Source: Acinetobacter marinus (GTDB taxonomy: Bacteria; Pseudomonadota; Gammaproteobacteria; Pseudomonadales; Moraxellaceae). From it: 64,000 nt of DNA. The position numbers were made by a program, and so were the translations under genes. The stretch spans positions 248,001 to 312,000 of the forward strand of contig NZ_FMYK01000002.1 of assembly GCF_900096915.1 (NCBI RefSeq). The letters are read 5' to 3'. Position 1 is the stretch's first letter, and the number at the start of each line of letters is the position of its first letter. Below are positions 35,042-44,565 of this stretch, in pieces. The notes below the pieces were generated by a model. That model ran no database searches. It was not told the DNA's origin and was given only the letters and a program-made list of their open reading frames with translations.

Positions 35042-35818
35042 TTAAGTTTTTTGATAATGATAAGCATGGGTCACATAGGGAAAAGCAATCTCATCGGTTG
35101 GATCGAGTCCGAGCTGATTTTTGATTAACTTTTCTAAGGATTGGCGCATGATGGCTTTGTCTGCAACGGAGGATGCAGCAATAAAGCTGGTAGACAGTAT
35201 ACGCTGAATCACCACTTGCTCCACTGTGCCGACATGCTCAAAGGCGAAAGTCTGCTGATCCACCAATGCAAATTGTTCATGATGATTGTCAAGCACCTGT
35301 TGCCAATGACCTGTGTGATAACGTGGCGTATCGCCTTCAAGCGGGGCAAGCAGATCTGCAATGGCTTTGACCCACAGTACAGTGGTATCTCGTTGATTCC
35401 AAATGAGTCCCAAAATACCATGCGGTTTCAAGACCTGATAGATTTCATCGAGTGAAGCGCTATCGGCAAACCAATGAAAGGATTGTGCACAAAACAAGGC
35501 ATCAAAATATTCACTGGGAAAACTCAGGTTTTGACTGTCGGTCTGTTTCGTCGCCACTGCTGGAAAGCGGTGCTGTAATTGCTGGAGCATCTCACTAATT
35601 GGTTCAATCGCCGTGATTTTTTGGCTCACTTGCTGTAAAAAAGGAATCAGCTTGCCTGTGCCCGAGCCAAGATCAGCCAGTTGGCTCTGTGCATTCAGTG
35701 CAAGATCATGTTGCATCCATTCGACAATGGCTTGAGGGTAATCTGGACGAGCATGTTGATAGACATCTGCACTTTGGCTAAAACCATGTTGTGCAGCAGG
35801 GTGGATTACAGTATTCAT
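35042..35818 (-). CDS. class I SAM-dependent methyltransferase
   Basis: A 258-residue Rossmann-fold methyltransferase of the UbiE/BioC-like type. It shows motif I ADLGSGTGKL (about residues 47-56), motif II acidic end IEP, motif IV region FDALFCAQSFHWF, typical of the Methyltransf_11/TMT group, and LKPHGILGLIWNQRD. It resembles trans-aconitate/YafE-like enzymes, but the substrate is not determined. It stands alone, convergent with the preceding exported-protein gene. Confidence 0.85.
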   Translation of the reverse strand: MNTVIHPAAQHGFSQSADVYQHARPDYPQAIVEWMQHDLALNAQSQLADLGSGTGKLIPFLQQVSQKITAIEPISEMLQQLQHRFPAVATKQTDSQNLSFPSEYFDALFCAQSFHWFADSASLDEIYQVLKPHGILGLIWNQRDTTVLWVKAIADLLAPLEGDTPRYHTGHWQQVLDNHHEQFALVDQQTFAFEHVGTVEQVVIQRILSTSFIAASSVADKAIMRQSLEKLIKNQLGLDPTDEIAFPYVTHAYHYQKT

Positions 35819-35985
35819 AAATCACACTTTTCCTTGATCAAAGAACTGGTCTTTGAGGCTTTTTCATACGATGTTAAAAGCTGCATACGAGCTTAAACGC
35901 TTTTGATCTGCCATCAAGGTTTGCTGTGTAATTTTTGATAGATGTCATGGCGGTTTTTAGTGATTGATTGAAAATTATGCCAAAT

Positions 35986-36011
35986 TGTGGATAAGTTAGA
36001 GTTTATACACA
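35986..36011. promoter_or_regulatory. inverted pair of DnaA-box-like 9-mers
   Basis: TGTGGATAA (35986-35994, complement of the perfect box TTATCCACA) and TTATACACA (36003-36011, matching TTATNCACA) in inverted order, 8 bases apart. It could equally be the operator of another protein. Confidence 0.5.
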
Positions 36012-36128
36012 GCACTGATTTTCTGTGGTGATTTTCTGTGTGAGTTGTTCATGTCAATTTTTCTATATGATTTTTAATCCATTGGATTAGTTTGCGTTTT
36101 ATTTGTCATTCGGATCGATAAAATTCTT

Positions 36129-36161
36129 AAAAAAACCAAGCGGACAAAGTGTCCGCTTGGT
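36129..36161 (-). terminator. terminator after katG
   Basis: Minus strand stem ACCAAGCGGACA / TGTCCGCTTGGT (36161-36150 and 36146-36135), 3-base loop, then a T tract. It lies 41 bases after the katG stop. Confidence 0.95.
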
Positions 36162-36201
36162 GATGTTTCAGGTGTATGAAAAGTTGTTTGGTTTAGACTG
36201 A

Positions 36202-38379
36202 CTAGCTTAGATCATAACGATCGGCATTCATCACTTTGACCCAAGCCTTGACAAAGTCTTTGACAAACTTCTCTTTGTTGTCGTCCTGCGCATAGACTTC
36301 AGCGTATGAACGTAAGATCGAGTTTGAGCCAAATACCAAGTCCACTCGAGTCGCAGTCCATTTCACTTGTTCAGTTTCACGATCGATGATCTCGTAGCTA
36401 TTGCGTCCAGTTGGTTTCCATTTGAAACGCATATCGGTCAGATTGACGAAGAAATCATTGCTGAGCACGCCAACATTGTCGGTCAATACACCATGTTTGC
36501 TGTCACCAAAATTGGTGCCGAGTACACGCATACCGCCGACCAATACCGTCATTTCATGTGCGGTCAAACCCATAAGCTGTGCACGATCAAGCAATAATTC
36601 TTCAGGCGTGTTTTCATAATGTTGTTTCTGCCAGTTGCGGAAACCATCATGAATCGGCTCAAGTACATCAAAAGATTCTGCATCAGTCTGTTCATCGGTG
36701 GCATCACCACGACCCGCTGCGAATGGTACAGTGATCTCGACACCTGCTGCACGAGCTGCTTGTTCAACCGCTGCCGTACCGCCAAGTACGATCAAATCAG
36801 CAATGCTGACTTTCTTCGTCAAGCCCGATTGAATAGATTCTAAAGTACTCAGCACTTTTTGCAGACGTTCAGGTTCATTGCCTACCCAATCTTTTTGCGG
36901 TGCAAGGCGAATACGTGCGCCGTTGGCACCACCACGGAAATCCGAACCACGATAGGTGCGTGCGTTATCCCAAGCCGTGTTAATTAACTCGACTGCACTT
37001 AATCCGCTATTTAACAATTGCTGTTTTAAGTCGGCAATTTCTGCATCAGACAAAGTGTAATCTACAGTTGGAATTGGATCTTGCCAAAGCAAATCTTCAC
37101 TCGGAAAATCATTGCCAAGATAACGACTTTTGGGTCCAAGGTCACGATGCGTCAATTTGTACCAAGCGCGGGCAAAGACTTGAGAGAAATAGTCAAAATC
37201 ATTGTAGAAGCGCTCAGAGATTTCACGGTAAATCGGATCGGCTTTCATCGCCATATCGGCATCGGTCATGATCGGATTGCGACGTACCGATGGATCATGC
37301 GCATCCAGTGGTTTTTTCTCTTCAGGGAGATTCACAGGTTCATATTGCCAAGCACCCGCAGGACTTTTGGTGAGTTCCCATTCATAATTGAGCAATAAAT
37401 CAAAATAGCCATTGTCCCATTTGGTCGGTTCAGTCGTCCAAGCACCTTCAATGCCACTAACCATGGTATTGCCTCGGTTACCTGTGCCTTCAGGGTTATG
37501 CCAGCCTAGACCTTGAAACTCAACGTCCGCTGCCTCTGTATCTGCACCGAGCAAGTCTGCTTTACCATTACCGTGACATTTCCCGATGGTGTGACCACCT
37601 GCCGCCAGTGCCACAGTTTCTTCATCGTTCATTGCCATGCGACCAAAAGTCACTCGAATATCTTGTGCAGATTTCAGTGGGTCAGGCTGACCATCGACCC
37701 CTTCAGGGTTGACATAAATCAAGCCCATTTGCACCGCAGACAATGGATTTTCTAGGCTTTCACGGTCGTCATCATTTTCATAGCGGTTTTTAGTGGCAGC
37801 GAGCCATTCACGTTCAGAGCCCCAATTGACATCTTTTTCAGGATGCCAAATTTCACGGCGACCACCTGCGAAGCCATAAGTTTTCAGCCCAACCGCTTCA
37901 TAGGCAACCGTGCCTGCAAGTACGATCAAATCGCCCCAAGAGATTTTATTGCCATATTTCTTTTTGAGTGGCCAAAGTAGACGGCGACCTTTATCGGTAT
38001 TGACGTTATCAGGCCAAGAGTTCAGCGGTGCAAAGCGTTGATTACCTGTATTACTGCCACCACGACCATCGCCTTTACGATAGGTGCCTGATAAATGCCA
38101 TGCGGTACGCACAAACATGCCTGCATAGTTGCCCCAGTCCGCAGGCCACCATGCTTGGCTTGAGGTCATGAGATCGTGTAAATCTTGTTTCAAGGCATTC
38201 AGATTGAGCTTGTTAAACTCGGTTGGATAATCAAAATCTTCATCAAATGGATTGGTCTTGCGGTCATGTTGATGCAAAATGTCGAGATTGAGCGCATTTG
38301 GCCACCAATCCGTTGGAGTTTGTTTATTTTCGGTATTTGCGCCGTGCATGACAGGGCACTGTCCAGTGGGTGCGTTCAT
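36202..38379 (-). CDS. katG: catalase-peroxidase KatG
   Basis: KatG (725 residues) destroys hydrogen peroxide by catalase and peroxidase cycles and activates isoniazid in mycobacteria. The N-terminal haem domain has Arg91, Trp94 and His95 in VRTAWHLSGTY, Tyr in LIYVNPEG and Met in NTMVSG for the Met-Tyr-Trp adduct, and the proximal histidine in ALAAGGHTIG. The C-terminal domain lacking haem is complete. The ATG is preceded by AGGAGA. It is a single-gene unit: a strong terminator follows, and the promoter must lie in the 465 bases before it. I saw no clear OxyR site. Confidence 0.97.
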   Translation of the reverse strand: MNAPTGQCPVMHGANTENKQTPTDWWPNALNLDILHQHDRKTNPFDEDFDYPTEFNKLNLNALKQDLHDLMTSSQAWWPADWGNYAGMFVRTAWHLSGTYRKGDGRGGSNTGNQRFAPLNSWPDNVNTDKGRRLLWPLKKKYGNKISWGDLIVLAGTVAYEAVGLKTYGFAGGRREIWHPEKDVNWGSEREWLAATKNRYENDDDRESLENPLSAVQMGLIYVNPEGVDGQPDPLKSAQDIRVTFGRMAMNDEETVALAAGGHTIGKCHGNGKADLLGADTEAADVEFQGLGWHNPEGTGNRGNTMVSGIEGAWTTEPTKWDNGYFDLLLNYEWELTKSPAGAWQYEPVNLPEEKKPLDAHDPSVRRNPIMTDADMAMKADPIYREISERFYNDFDYFSQVFARAWYKLTHRDLGPKSRYLGNDFPSEDLLWQDPIPTVDYTLSDAEIADLKQQLLNSGLSAVELINTAWDNARTYRGSDFRGGANGARIRLAPQKDWVGNEPERLQKVLSTLESIQSGLTKKVSIADLIVLGGTAAVEQAARAAGVEITVPFAAGRGDATDEQTDAESFDVLEPIHDGFRNWQKQHYENTPEELLLDRAQLMGLTAHEMTVLVGGMRVLGTNFGDSKHGVLTDNVGVLSNDFFVNLTDMRFKWKPTGRNSYEIIDRETEQVKWTATRVDLVFGSNSILRSYAEVYAQDDNKEKFVKDFVKAWVKVMNADRYDLS

Positions 38380-38844
38380 GGGGATCTCCTATAGCTTGCG
38401 AATATCCGTTTGACTGGCTATTGCTTGCTGAATAATGAAGTGGAAAATCAGTGTTTAAAATAAAGATTTAAACAACCTGAATTTTTTTAAAATCGTGTAT
38501 TCAAAACATTGCAACATCTTTAAAAAGATTGTGTCATCAATGATTTAAACTGTATTCAGCAAGATATACTTTTAATAAAGCTAACATACCTTGCTGATGT
38601 GAAGTGTTACGTTTGTTAGTCGAAATCTGTGTTTTGAAATTAGTCATGGGACGAAATCCTTTTACATATAGTGATGTCGATCAGATGTTGTCTTAACGAT
38701 TGGAATTTATTATAAGAATGGCACTTAATATTTGTAAAACAGATTAAAACTTTTATTATGATTAAAAAACTCGATAACATTTAGTCACTATTTGAAATGA
38801 GCCGAAGTGATACACATGAGTTGCTTTCGATGTTGGCTATAGAT
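38380..38844. other. 465-base region between katG and the TetR gene
   Basis: No real gene seen. The stretch is A+T-rich and should hold the katG promoter. The best candidate on the minus strand is TTGCAA, a 17-base spacer and TTTAAA (about 38480-38515). A 30-codon frame from GTG at 38604 was considered and rejected. Confidence 0.5.
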
Positions 38845-39459
38845 TTATGACTTTAGGAACGCATTACAGGCAATGCCAATGTCAGTTTCTAAATGAGTCC
38901 ATTCACTAAAATCAGGCTCAACCAACAGCGTCTGCATGACAAAACCATAAATCACACGATGTAAATTGATCGCAGTGCGCCCAAGGTTTGCTATCGCAAA
39001 TGGTTGAAGTAAGTCCTGCCAAAGCTGACACATCAGCGCATAATGTTTTTGATAAACTTCGCTCGTTGATAATTGTCGTTCTAATAAAAAAATGGTCGCC
39101 CAAATCTGCTGTGCGTTTTGAATCTTTTTCAGTTGAATGTGAATCAATTGCTTCACATAGTCAGTAATTAAAATATCAGGTTGAGTCGTGCGTAGATGTG
39201 CGCCATGCTCAAGTAATTCCTGCGCCAGTACTTTGATCTGTTGATGAATGATCAGGGCAAACACATCTTCTTTTTGACTGAAGTATTCATAAAAAGTACC
39301 TAAACCCACGCCTGCAATCTCAGTCATTTCTCGAACGGTGATCTCTCCATGATGTTTCTCCGCCAAAAGCTGAACAGCACTATCAAGCAGGGCTTGCTGA
39401 GTAAACTTCGCCCTTGATTGGCGAGGCTTTCGGCGGACATTGATCGGGGATTGTGACAT
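38845..39459 (-). CDS. TetR-family transcriptional regulator
   Basis: A 204-residue TetR repressor. The N-terminal helix-turn-helix lies at about residues 22-68 (ALLDSAVQLLAEKHHGEITVREMTEIAGVGLGTFYEYF), followed by an all-helical ligand domain. It is divergent from the acyl-CoA dehydrogenase gene 81 bases away, so it probably controls that gene. Two direct repeats GATTGGAA 20 bases apart lie in the shared region and may be part of the operator. The inducer is not known; an acyl-CoA or fatty acid is a guess. Confidence 0.9.
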   Translation of the reverse strand: MSQSPINVRRKPRQSRAKFTQQALLDSAVQLLAEKHHGEITVREMTEIAGVGLGTFYEYFSQKEDVFALIIHQQIKVLAQELLEHGAHLRTTQPDILITDYVKQLIHIQLKKIQNAQQIWATIFLLERQLSTSEVYQKHYALMCQLWQDLLQPFAIANLGRTAINLHRVIYGFVMQTLLVEPDFSEWTHLETDIGIACNAFLKS

Positions 39460-39482
39460 GCAAAAAATCCGAACGGCTCAAA

Positions 39483-39510
39483 GATTGGAATGATTTATAC
39501 TGGATTGGAA
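39483..39510. promoter_or_regulatory. direct repeats in the TetR / acyl-CoA dehydrogenase intergenic region
   Basis: GATTGGAA at 39483-39490 and 39503-39510, same orientation, 20 bp apart (two helical turns), with TTTATACT between them resembling a -10 region. Confidence 0.4.
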
Positions 39511-39540
39511 ATGTAAAAAATACAAGTAATCAGGAAACAG

Positions 39541-41265
39541 ATGATGCAATCGCAACACATCGTAGACATGGACACGACGTCAACACATACCATCAGCAAT
39601 CAATTTGATGAATTGCAAGATTATAACTTGTTTGAAACGGATACGATTCTCAAAGAAATTCTGCATCATTATCACAGTGAGTTGCAGGCGGAACATGCTG
39701 CATTTGGCGAAACGGTTGGGCGTGCGTCATTTTTCCAAGCGGCAGATCTCGCCAATCGTCATACCCCAGAATTAAACCGCTTTGATGCACGTGGGCGACG
39801 CATTGATCAGGTCGAGTTTCATCCTGCGTGGCATCAGGTCATGCAGACCAATCGCCAGTTTAATGTGCATGCTTATCCTTTTATAACTCAGCCGTTTATT
39901 CACTCCGATGATGATCACAAAAATTCGGCATGGGTGGATTGGGCGACCAAGTTTTACCTGACAGGACAGGTCGAAGCAGGCAACCTCTGTCCACATGCCA
40001 TGACTTTAGGTTGTATTCCACTGCTACAACGTGAGCCAAAACTTTGGGCGGAAATTGGTGAGAAATTATTGTCCTCAGAATACGATGCCCGAGATATTCC
40101 AATCGCCGAGAAAAAGTCGATTTGGATTGGTATGGGCATGACTGAAAAGCAAGGTGGCTCTGATGTGCGTGCCAATCAGACCTTTGCCAAGCCAATTGAA
40201 AAAGCAGGTCGTGGCGAAGCCTATTTGCTCACAGGGCATAAATGGTTTTTCTCCGTGCCGATGTCGGATGCTCATCTGGTGGTGGCGCAGACCGAGCATG
40301 AAGGTATAGGCTGCTTTTTTGTGCCACGTCGCTTGTCCGATGGCAGTTTGAATCAAGTGCATGTGCAACGCCTCAAAGAAAAAGTCGGCAATCGCAGTAA
40401 TTCCAGCTCTGAAGTTGAATTTCAGAACGCATGGGGCATCATGATCGGTGAGGAAGGGCGAGGCATTCCGACCATTATCGAAATGGCGAACTATACCCGC
40501 CTGACTTGCTCCGTCGGCAGTACAGCGATTCTGCGTCAGGCGTTGGTGCAGTGTCTTGCTTATACGCGTCAGCGTCAGACTTTTGGTAAAGCACTTGCCG
40601 AGCAACCATTAATGCAAGCGGTATTGGCTGATTTGGCTTTAGAAACAGAAGCCGCTTTGCAACTGAGTATGCACCTTGCCTCACATTATGATCAGATCGC
40701 AAAGCAAGACAATGCGAATGAAAATGCCTTGTCACAAGCGTGGATACGTCTGATGACACCAGCGGCTAAGTTTTGGATTTGTAAGCGTGCGGTGGAACTG
40801 ACAGGTGAGGCGATGGAAGCGTTTGGTGGTAATGGCTATGTCGATAACGGCATCATGGCTCGGCTGTTCCGTGAAGCACCTGTGAATACCATTTGGGAAG
40901 GTTCGGGCAATATCATGTGCCTCGATGTGCTTCGAGCGATGCAACGTGAATCAGAGTTGATCGAAATACTTCTCGCTTCTTTTTCAGAAGAATGTGCGTC
41001 ACATCAAACACTCAAAATTGAACGCAGTCAACTCTATGAAATGTTGATGCTACCGCCTGATCAATTGCAGTTCCAAGCACGGACATTGGTGACACGATTG
41101 GTACTATTGGCGCAGTCGGTATTGATGCTACGCTACTCTGAGTCTGATGTTGCTGAGGCATTTGTTCAAAGTCGTTATAGTGCCATGCACGGACGTGTGG
41201 TGGGTATGTTGAATATTTCTCAAGCAGACGTTCAGCGTTTGTTTGATCGGGCTTTGGCATCCTAA
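39541..41265 (+). CDS. AidB-type acyl-CoA dehydrogenase
   Basis: A 574-residue flavoprotein of the AidB/ACAD group. It has the AidB-specific N-terminal segment (ANRHTPELNRFDARGRRIDQVEFHPAWH), the ACAD middle domain with GMGMTEKQGGSDVRANQT, and the C-terminal helical bundle with QRQTFGKAL and EAFGGNGYVDNG. The Arg of FREAPVNTIWEGSGN and the ExTGN-like end are present. In E. coli AidB is induced by alkylation stress; a true acyl-CoA dehydrogenase role is also possible here. AGGA precedes the ATG. It is divergent from the TetR gene. Confidence 0.88.
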   Translation: MMQSQHIVDMDTTSTHTISNQFDELQDYNLFETDTILKEILHHYHSELQAEHAAFGETVGRASFFQAADLANRHTPELNRFDARGRRIDQVEFHPAWHQVMQTNRQFNVHAYPFITQPFIHSDDDHKNSAWVDWATKFYLTGQVEAGNLCPHAMTLGCIPLLQREPKLWAEIGEKLLSSEYDARDIPIAEKKSIWIGMGMTEKQGGSDVRANQTFAKPIEKAGRGEAYLLTGHKWFFSVPMSDAHLVVAQTEHEGIGCFFVPRRLSDGSLNQVHVQRLKEKVGNRSNSSSEVEFQNAWGIMIGEEGRGIPTIIEMANYTRLTCSVGSTAILRQALVQCLAYTRQRQTFGKALAEQPLMQAVLADLALETEAALQLSMHLASHYDQIAKQDNANENALSQAWIRLMTPAAKFWICKRAVELTGEAMEAFGGNGYVDNGIMARLFREAPVNTIWEGSGNIMCLDVLRAMQRESELIEILLASFSEECASHQTLKIERSQLYEMLMLPPDQLQFQARTLVTRLVLLAQSVLMLRYSESDVAEAFVQSRYSAMHGRVVGMLNISQADVQRLFDRALAS

Positions 41266-41302
41266 AGACGGAAAATTTAAACAAAACAAAAGGAACAAAA
41301 AA

Positions 41303-41454
41303 AGAAGCTATCTCAAAACGATAACCTCCACTTGCGAAGTATGCTTCTCACTTCTTCACAGGGGGAAGGCTACTCAATAAAATCAAATAGTTAGAATTCC
41401 TCCCCTTGTTAAGGGGAGGTTAGGTGGGGTTGCTTAGATTTTGAGACAGCTTCT
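41303..41454. mobile_element. MITE-like element with 16-bp terminal inverted repeats
   Basis: The ends are AGAAGCTATCTCAAAA (41303-41318) and TTTTGAGACAGCTTCT (41439-41454), which are inverted repeats with one mismatch. The 152-bp body has no coding frame. Inside, a perfect hairpin CCTCCCCTT/AAGGGGAGG (41399-41407 and 41411-41419) is followed by TTAGGTGGGG. A clear target duplication was not seen. Confidence 0.72.
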
Positions 41455-41477
41455 AGTGATCGTGCAATAGAAAAAAA

Positions 41478-43775
41478 TTAAACCGTCACCACACGACCTG
41501 ATTTCACCATATCTGCCAAACCGTGCGTACGGAAATAATGCTCAATCATGCTCTTGGTCATCAGCGGATTATTCAACTTTAACGCTTGATCAAGTAAGTC
41601 TTTGGCATCACTCATTGGAATATTACAAATGGCTTTACGCACTCTGAGAATATTACTCGAGCTCATTGATAAGGTATTGAAGCCCATCGCCATCAACAGC
41701 ACAGCCGTCAATGGATCGCCCGCCATTTCACCGCAAATACTGACAGGTTTTTCAAACTTGTGGCATTCCTGAACCAGCTTGGCAAGGGTGCGCAAAATCG
41801 CTGGATGAAAATGTGAATAGACACTTGCCACACGAGGATTGTTGCGGTCTACAGCCAGAAGATATTGAATCAAATCGTTTGAGCCGACCGAGAAAAAATC
41901 GACCAAACTGGCAAAGTCCTCGATCTGGAGCAAAATGCTCGGTACTTCGATCATGATGCCGACTTTTGGACGGGTGATTTTGACTTGTTCTTCTTCTTGT
42001 ACCGCCGCTAGATCACGTTCAAGCAAATACAACACTTCTTCGACTTCACTGACGCTGGTGATCATCGGTAGTAAAATATGCAAATTATTCAATCCGATAC
42101 TGGCTTTGAGCATAGCACGGATTTGCGAGGAAAAAATCTCAGGATGATCAAGCGTAAATCGAATCCCACGCCAACCCAGCGCCGAGTTTTCCTCATCAAT
42201 CGAGAAGTAGGGTAAATCTTTATCCGCACCAATATCGAGGGTACGCATCACCACAGGTTTATTGGCGAAGTGGCTGAGCTGTTGCCGATAAATTGCCCGT
42301 TGTTCTTCTTCCCCTGGAAAGCGTTCACGCAGCATAAAGGGAATTTCACTGCGATACAGTCCAACGCCTTTGGCACCACGTTGCACGCCACGTACCACGT
42401 CGATCATCAGACCTGTATTGACGAATAGTTTGACCGCCTCACCGTCTGGGGTAATGGCATCTTTGGTTTCATACTGTTTCAGGTCTTTGGCGATCTGATC
42501 TTCATCTTTTTTGATTTCTTTGTAGCGGGTGCGCAGACGACGAGGCGGATGAATAAACACACGACCTTGATAGGCATCAACGATCATTTCCGCATCATCT
42601 AAAGTATGAATTGGTAATTCGGTCACACCGACCACAGTTGGTATCCCCAGCGCACGCGCCACGATCACCATGTGGGAGTTGGCTGCGCCTTCGGTGGTGA
42701 CAATGGCAGCGATGTTGGCAATCGGCATTTCGACCAATGCCGCAGTGCTAATTTCTTCACCGATGAGAATGGTATCTTCGGTGATTTCCTTATGCCCTGT
42801 ATCTTCGGTTTGTAGATGTGCAAGGATACGGCGTCCAAGGTCTTTGAGATCGGCGACACGTTCTCGCAGATAGCTGTCTTCCATCTGTGCAAAGGCATTG
42901 GCATGTTTGTCAATAACACGGCGTACCGCACCTTGCGCCCATTGTCCATCACGGATTAAGGTGTTGATTTCGGCAGGCAAGGCATGATCATCCAGCATGC
43001 GTAAAAACACACTAAATAATGCACGCTCTTCAGACATTAATGAGTCTTGCATCTTGGTGTCGAGCTGTTTTAGTTCCTCACGTACCGCAATAATCGCCTC
43101 ATTGAGCAGCGCTAATTCCTCGCTAATGTCTTCTGCATCTCGGTCAGGTACAGAGGATAAATCTGCAGCAGGATAGAGGATTACCGCTCGACCGAGCGCA
43201 ATACCATCGGCGCCAGGTACGCCTAAAAAAGTTTGGTAGCTGGCGGCACTGTTTGGCTTACGAAAGACATCAATATTGCCGACCACATGCGCATGAGCAA
43301 TCGCCCCAGAAAGTTGCGCACAGAGCGTCACTAAAAACGACTCTGCGGCTTCGCTAAAATCATGGCTTTCTTTATTTTGAATGACCATGACGCCCATTAC
43401 CTTACGGCGATACATGACGGGCACACCCATGAACGAGTTATAAATTTCCTCACCTGTTTCAGGTAAGTATAAGAAGCGTTCATGTTGCGGGGCATTTTCG
43501 AGGTTGACGATTTCTTCACGTTGTCCAACAAAGCCGACCAGACCTTCACTGGTGGCGAGCGAGACCGTGCCGACCGCTTCGGCTTTGAGACCGTGGGTTG
43601 CCATCAAGACATAACGATGATTGCGCTCATCCAGTAAATAAATCGAACAGACATCGACATTCATGGCTTCCGCAACTTGATTGACCATGACATCCAAAGC
43701 CTCGTGCAGGCTCGGCGAAGCATCCACTTCTTGCACGATACGTCTTAAGGTCTCAAGTTGCATGGTATTTGCCAT
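41478..43775 (-). CDS. ptsP: nitrogen-PTS enzyme I (EI-Ntr, PtsP)
   Basis: EI-Ntr (765 residues) takes phosphate from PEP to start the nitrogen phosphotransferase chain (NPr and EIIA-Ntr). It carries an N-terminal GAF domain (about residues 5-160, CSIYLLDERNHRYVLMATHGL), the His domain with the phosphorylated His in GAANSHMVIVARALGIP, and the C-terminal PEP-binding barrel (GLYRSEIPFMLRERFPGEEEQ, KVGIMIEVPS, FFSVGSNDLIQYLLAVDR). Length and domain order are those of PtsP. It lies 127 bases downstream of rppH on the same strand, the arrangement also seen in E. coli. Confidence 0.95.
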   Translation of the reverse strand: MANTMQLETLRRIVQEVDASPSLHEALDVMVNQVAEAMNVDVCSIYLLDERNHRYVLMATHGLKAEAVGTVSLATSEGLVGFVGQREEIVNLENAPQHERFLYLPETGEEIYNSFMGVPVMYRRKVMGVMVIQNKESHDFSEAAESFLVTLCAQLSGAIAHAHVVGNIDVFRKPNSAASYQTFLGVPGADGIALGRAVILYPAADLSSVPDRDAEDISEELALLNEAIIAVREELKQLDTKMQDSLMSEERALFSVFLRMLDDHALPAEINTLIRDGQWAQGAVRRVIDKHANAFAQMEDSYLRERVADLKDLGRRILAHLQTEDTGHKEITEDTILIGEEISTAALVEMPIANIAAIVTTEGAANSHMVIVARALGIPTVVGVTELPIHTLDDAEMIVDAYQGRVFIHPPRRLRTRYKEIKKDEDQIAKDLKQYETKDAITPDGEAVKLFVNTGLMIDVVRGVQRGAKGVGLYRSEIPFMLRERFPGEEEQRAIYRQQLSHFANKPVVMRTLDIGADKDLPYFSIDEENSALGWRGIRFTLDHPEIFSSQIRAMLKASIGLNNLHILLPMITSVSEVEEVLYLLERDLAAVQEEEQVKITRPKVGIMIEVPSILLQIEDFASLVDFFSVGSNDLIQYLLAVDRNNPRVASVYSHFHPAILRTLAKLVQECHKFEKPVSICGEMAGDPLTAVLLMAMGFNTLSMSSSNILRVRKAICNIPMSDAKDLLDQALKLNNPLMTKSMIEHYFRTHGLADMVKSGRVVTV

Positions 43776-43902
43776 TCACAATGTCCTTTACTCAGTGAAT
43801 TATCACGATTCGAAATCAAATCAAAATCAAGTCAAATCAAAATCAGTTCCAACGTGTGCATGATGAAGCGGTCAATGGAGTCATGCATTGAAGTCATACC
43901 AT

Positions 43903-44382
43903 TTAAGCACTAAATGGTAACTCCAAACTCAGCTCAGTCAGCGCACGGCGATAGACGTCTTTTTTAAAATTTACTACTTGCCCAAGCGGATACCAGTAGC
44001 TCACCCATTGCCATTCATCAAACTCGGCGGGGGCGGTGGTGTTTAAACAAATGTGTTTGGTGTCGCCAATTAGGCGCAATAAAAACCATTTTTGCTTTTG
44101 TCCGATACAGACTGGATTAGAGTCGGTACGGATGTAGCGATACGGCAAACGATATCTTAACCAGCCTCGGGTTTGTGCAACGATTTCGACATGCTCTGGC
44201 AATAGTCCAACTTCTTCATACAGCTCTCGGTAGAGTGCTTGTTCTGGCGATTCACCATATTGGATGCCGCCTTGTGGAAACTGCCATGCATTGTGTCCAA
44301 TGCGTTTTGCCCATAGTACTTGTCCAGCGTCATTTGCCAAGATGATCCCGACATTGGGTCGGAAACCTTCGGAGTCGATCAT
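43903..44382 (-). CDS. rppH: RNA pyrophosphohydrolase RppH
   Basis: RppH (159 residues) removes pyrophosphate from the 5' end of mRNA and starts its decay. The complete Nudix box is present as GGIQYGESPEQALYRELYEE followed by VGL, and MIDSEGFRPNVGIILAND at the start and WAKRIGHNAWQFPQGG are typical of the family. It is upstream of ptsP on the same strand. It is divergent from the HAD phosphatase gene, and a 16-bp palindrome lies between them. Confidence 0.95.
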   Translation of the reverse strand: MIDSEGFRPNVGIILANDAGQVLWAKRIGHNAWQFPQGGIQYGESPEQALYRELYEEVGLLPEHVEIVAQTRGWLRYRLPYRYIRTDSNPVCIGQKQKWFLLRLIGDTKHICLNTTAPAEFDEWQWVSYWYPLGQVVNFKKDVYRRALTELSLELPFSA

Positions 44383-44468
44383 TTGGCACCTAAATATTCT
44401 ATGTTATGGACTTTGCGTGCAGGCTGAGATCAGCGTATGATGCTCGGCGAGTGGACGCACAGTCAAAA

Positions 44469-44484
44469 AGCAATTTAAATTGCT
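44469..44484. repeat. 16-bp perfect palindrome between rppH and the HAD gene
   Basis: AGCAATTT/AAATTGCT, nested inside the wider inverted repeat ACAGTCA (44459-44465) and TGACTGT (44503-44509). It may be an operator shared by the divergent genes. Confidence 0.45.
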
Positions 44485-44565
44485 ATGATCTTAACGAATT
44501 TCTGACTGTTGCGGTAACAGAATTACATTTTTTTTACCAAATTATTGAAGCATTTGAGAAGTTTG

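Larger units (their letters stand above)
35819..36201. other. 383-base intergenic region upstream of the methyltransferase gene and downstream of katG
   Basis: No gene seen. It holds the promoter region of the methyltransferase gene, a pair of DnaA-box-like 9-mers (35986-36011), and the katG terminator (36129-36161). Confidence 0.7.

Noticed and set aside
38380..38470. OxyR site before katG (ATAG-type tetrad).
   Set aside because: An ATAG and a CTAT are near the start but without the spacing of an OxyR site.
38604..38696. A 30-codon frame from GTG with internal ATG (product containing GRNPFTYSDVDQ).
   Set aside because: There is no ribosome-binding site, it lies in an A+T-rich promoter region, and no homologue was recognised.
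41303..41454. Rho-independent terminator only.
   Set aside because: The inner hairpin could terminate, but the 16-bp inverted ends indicate a mobile element of which the hairpin is one part.
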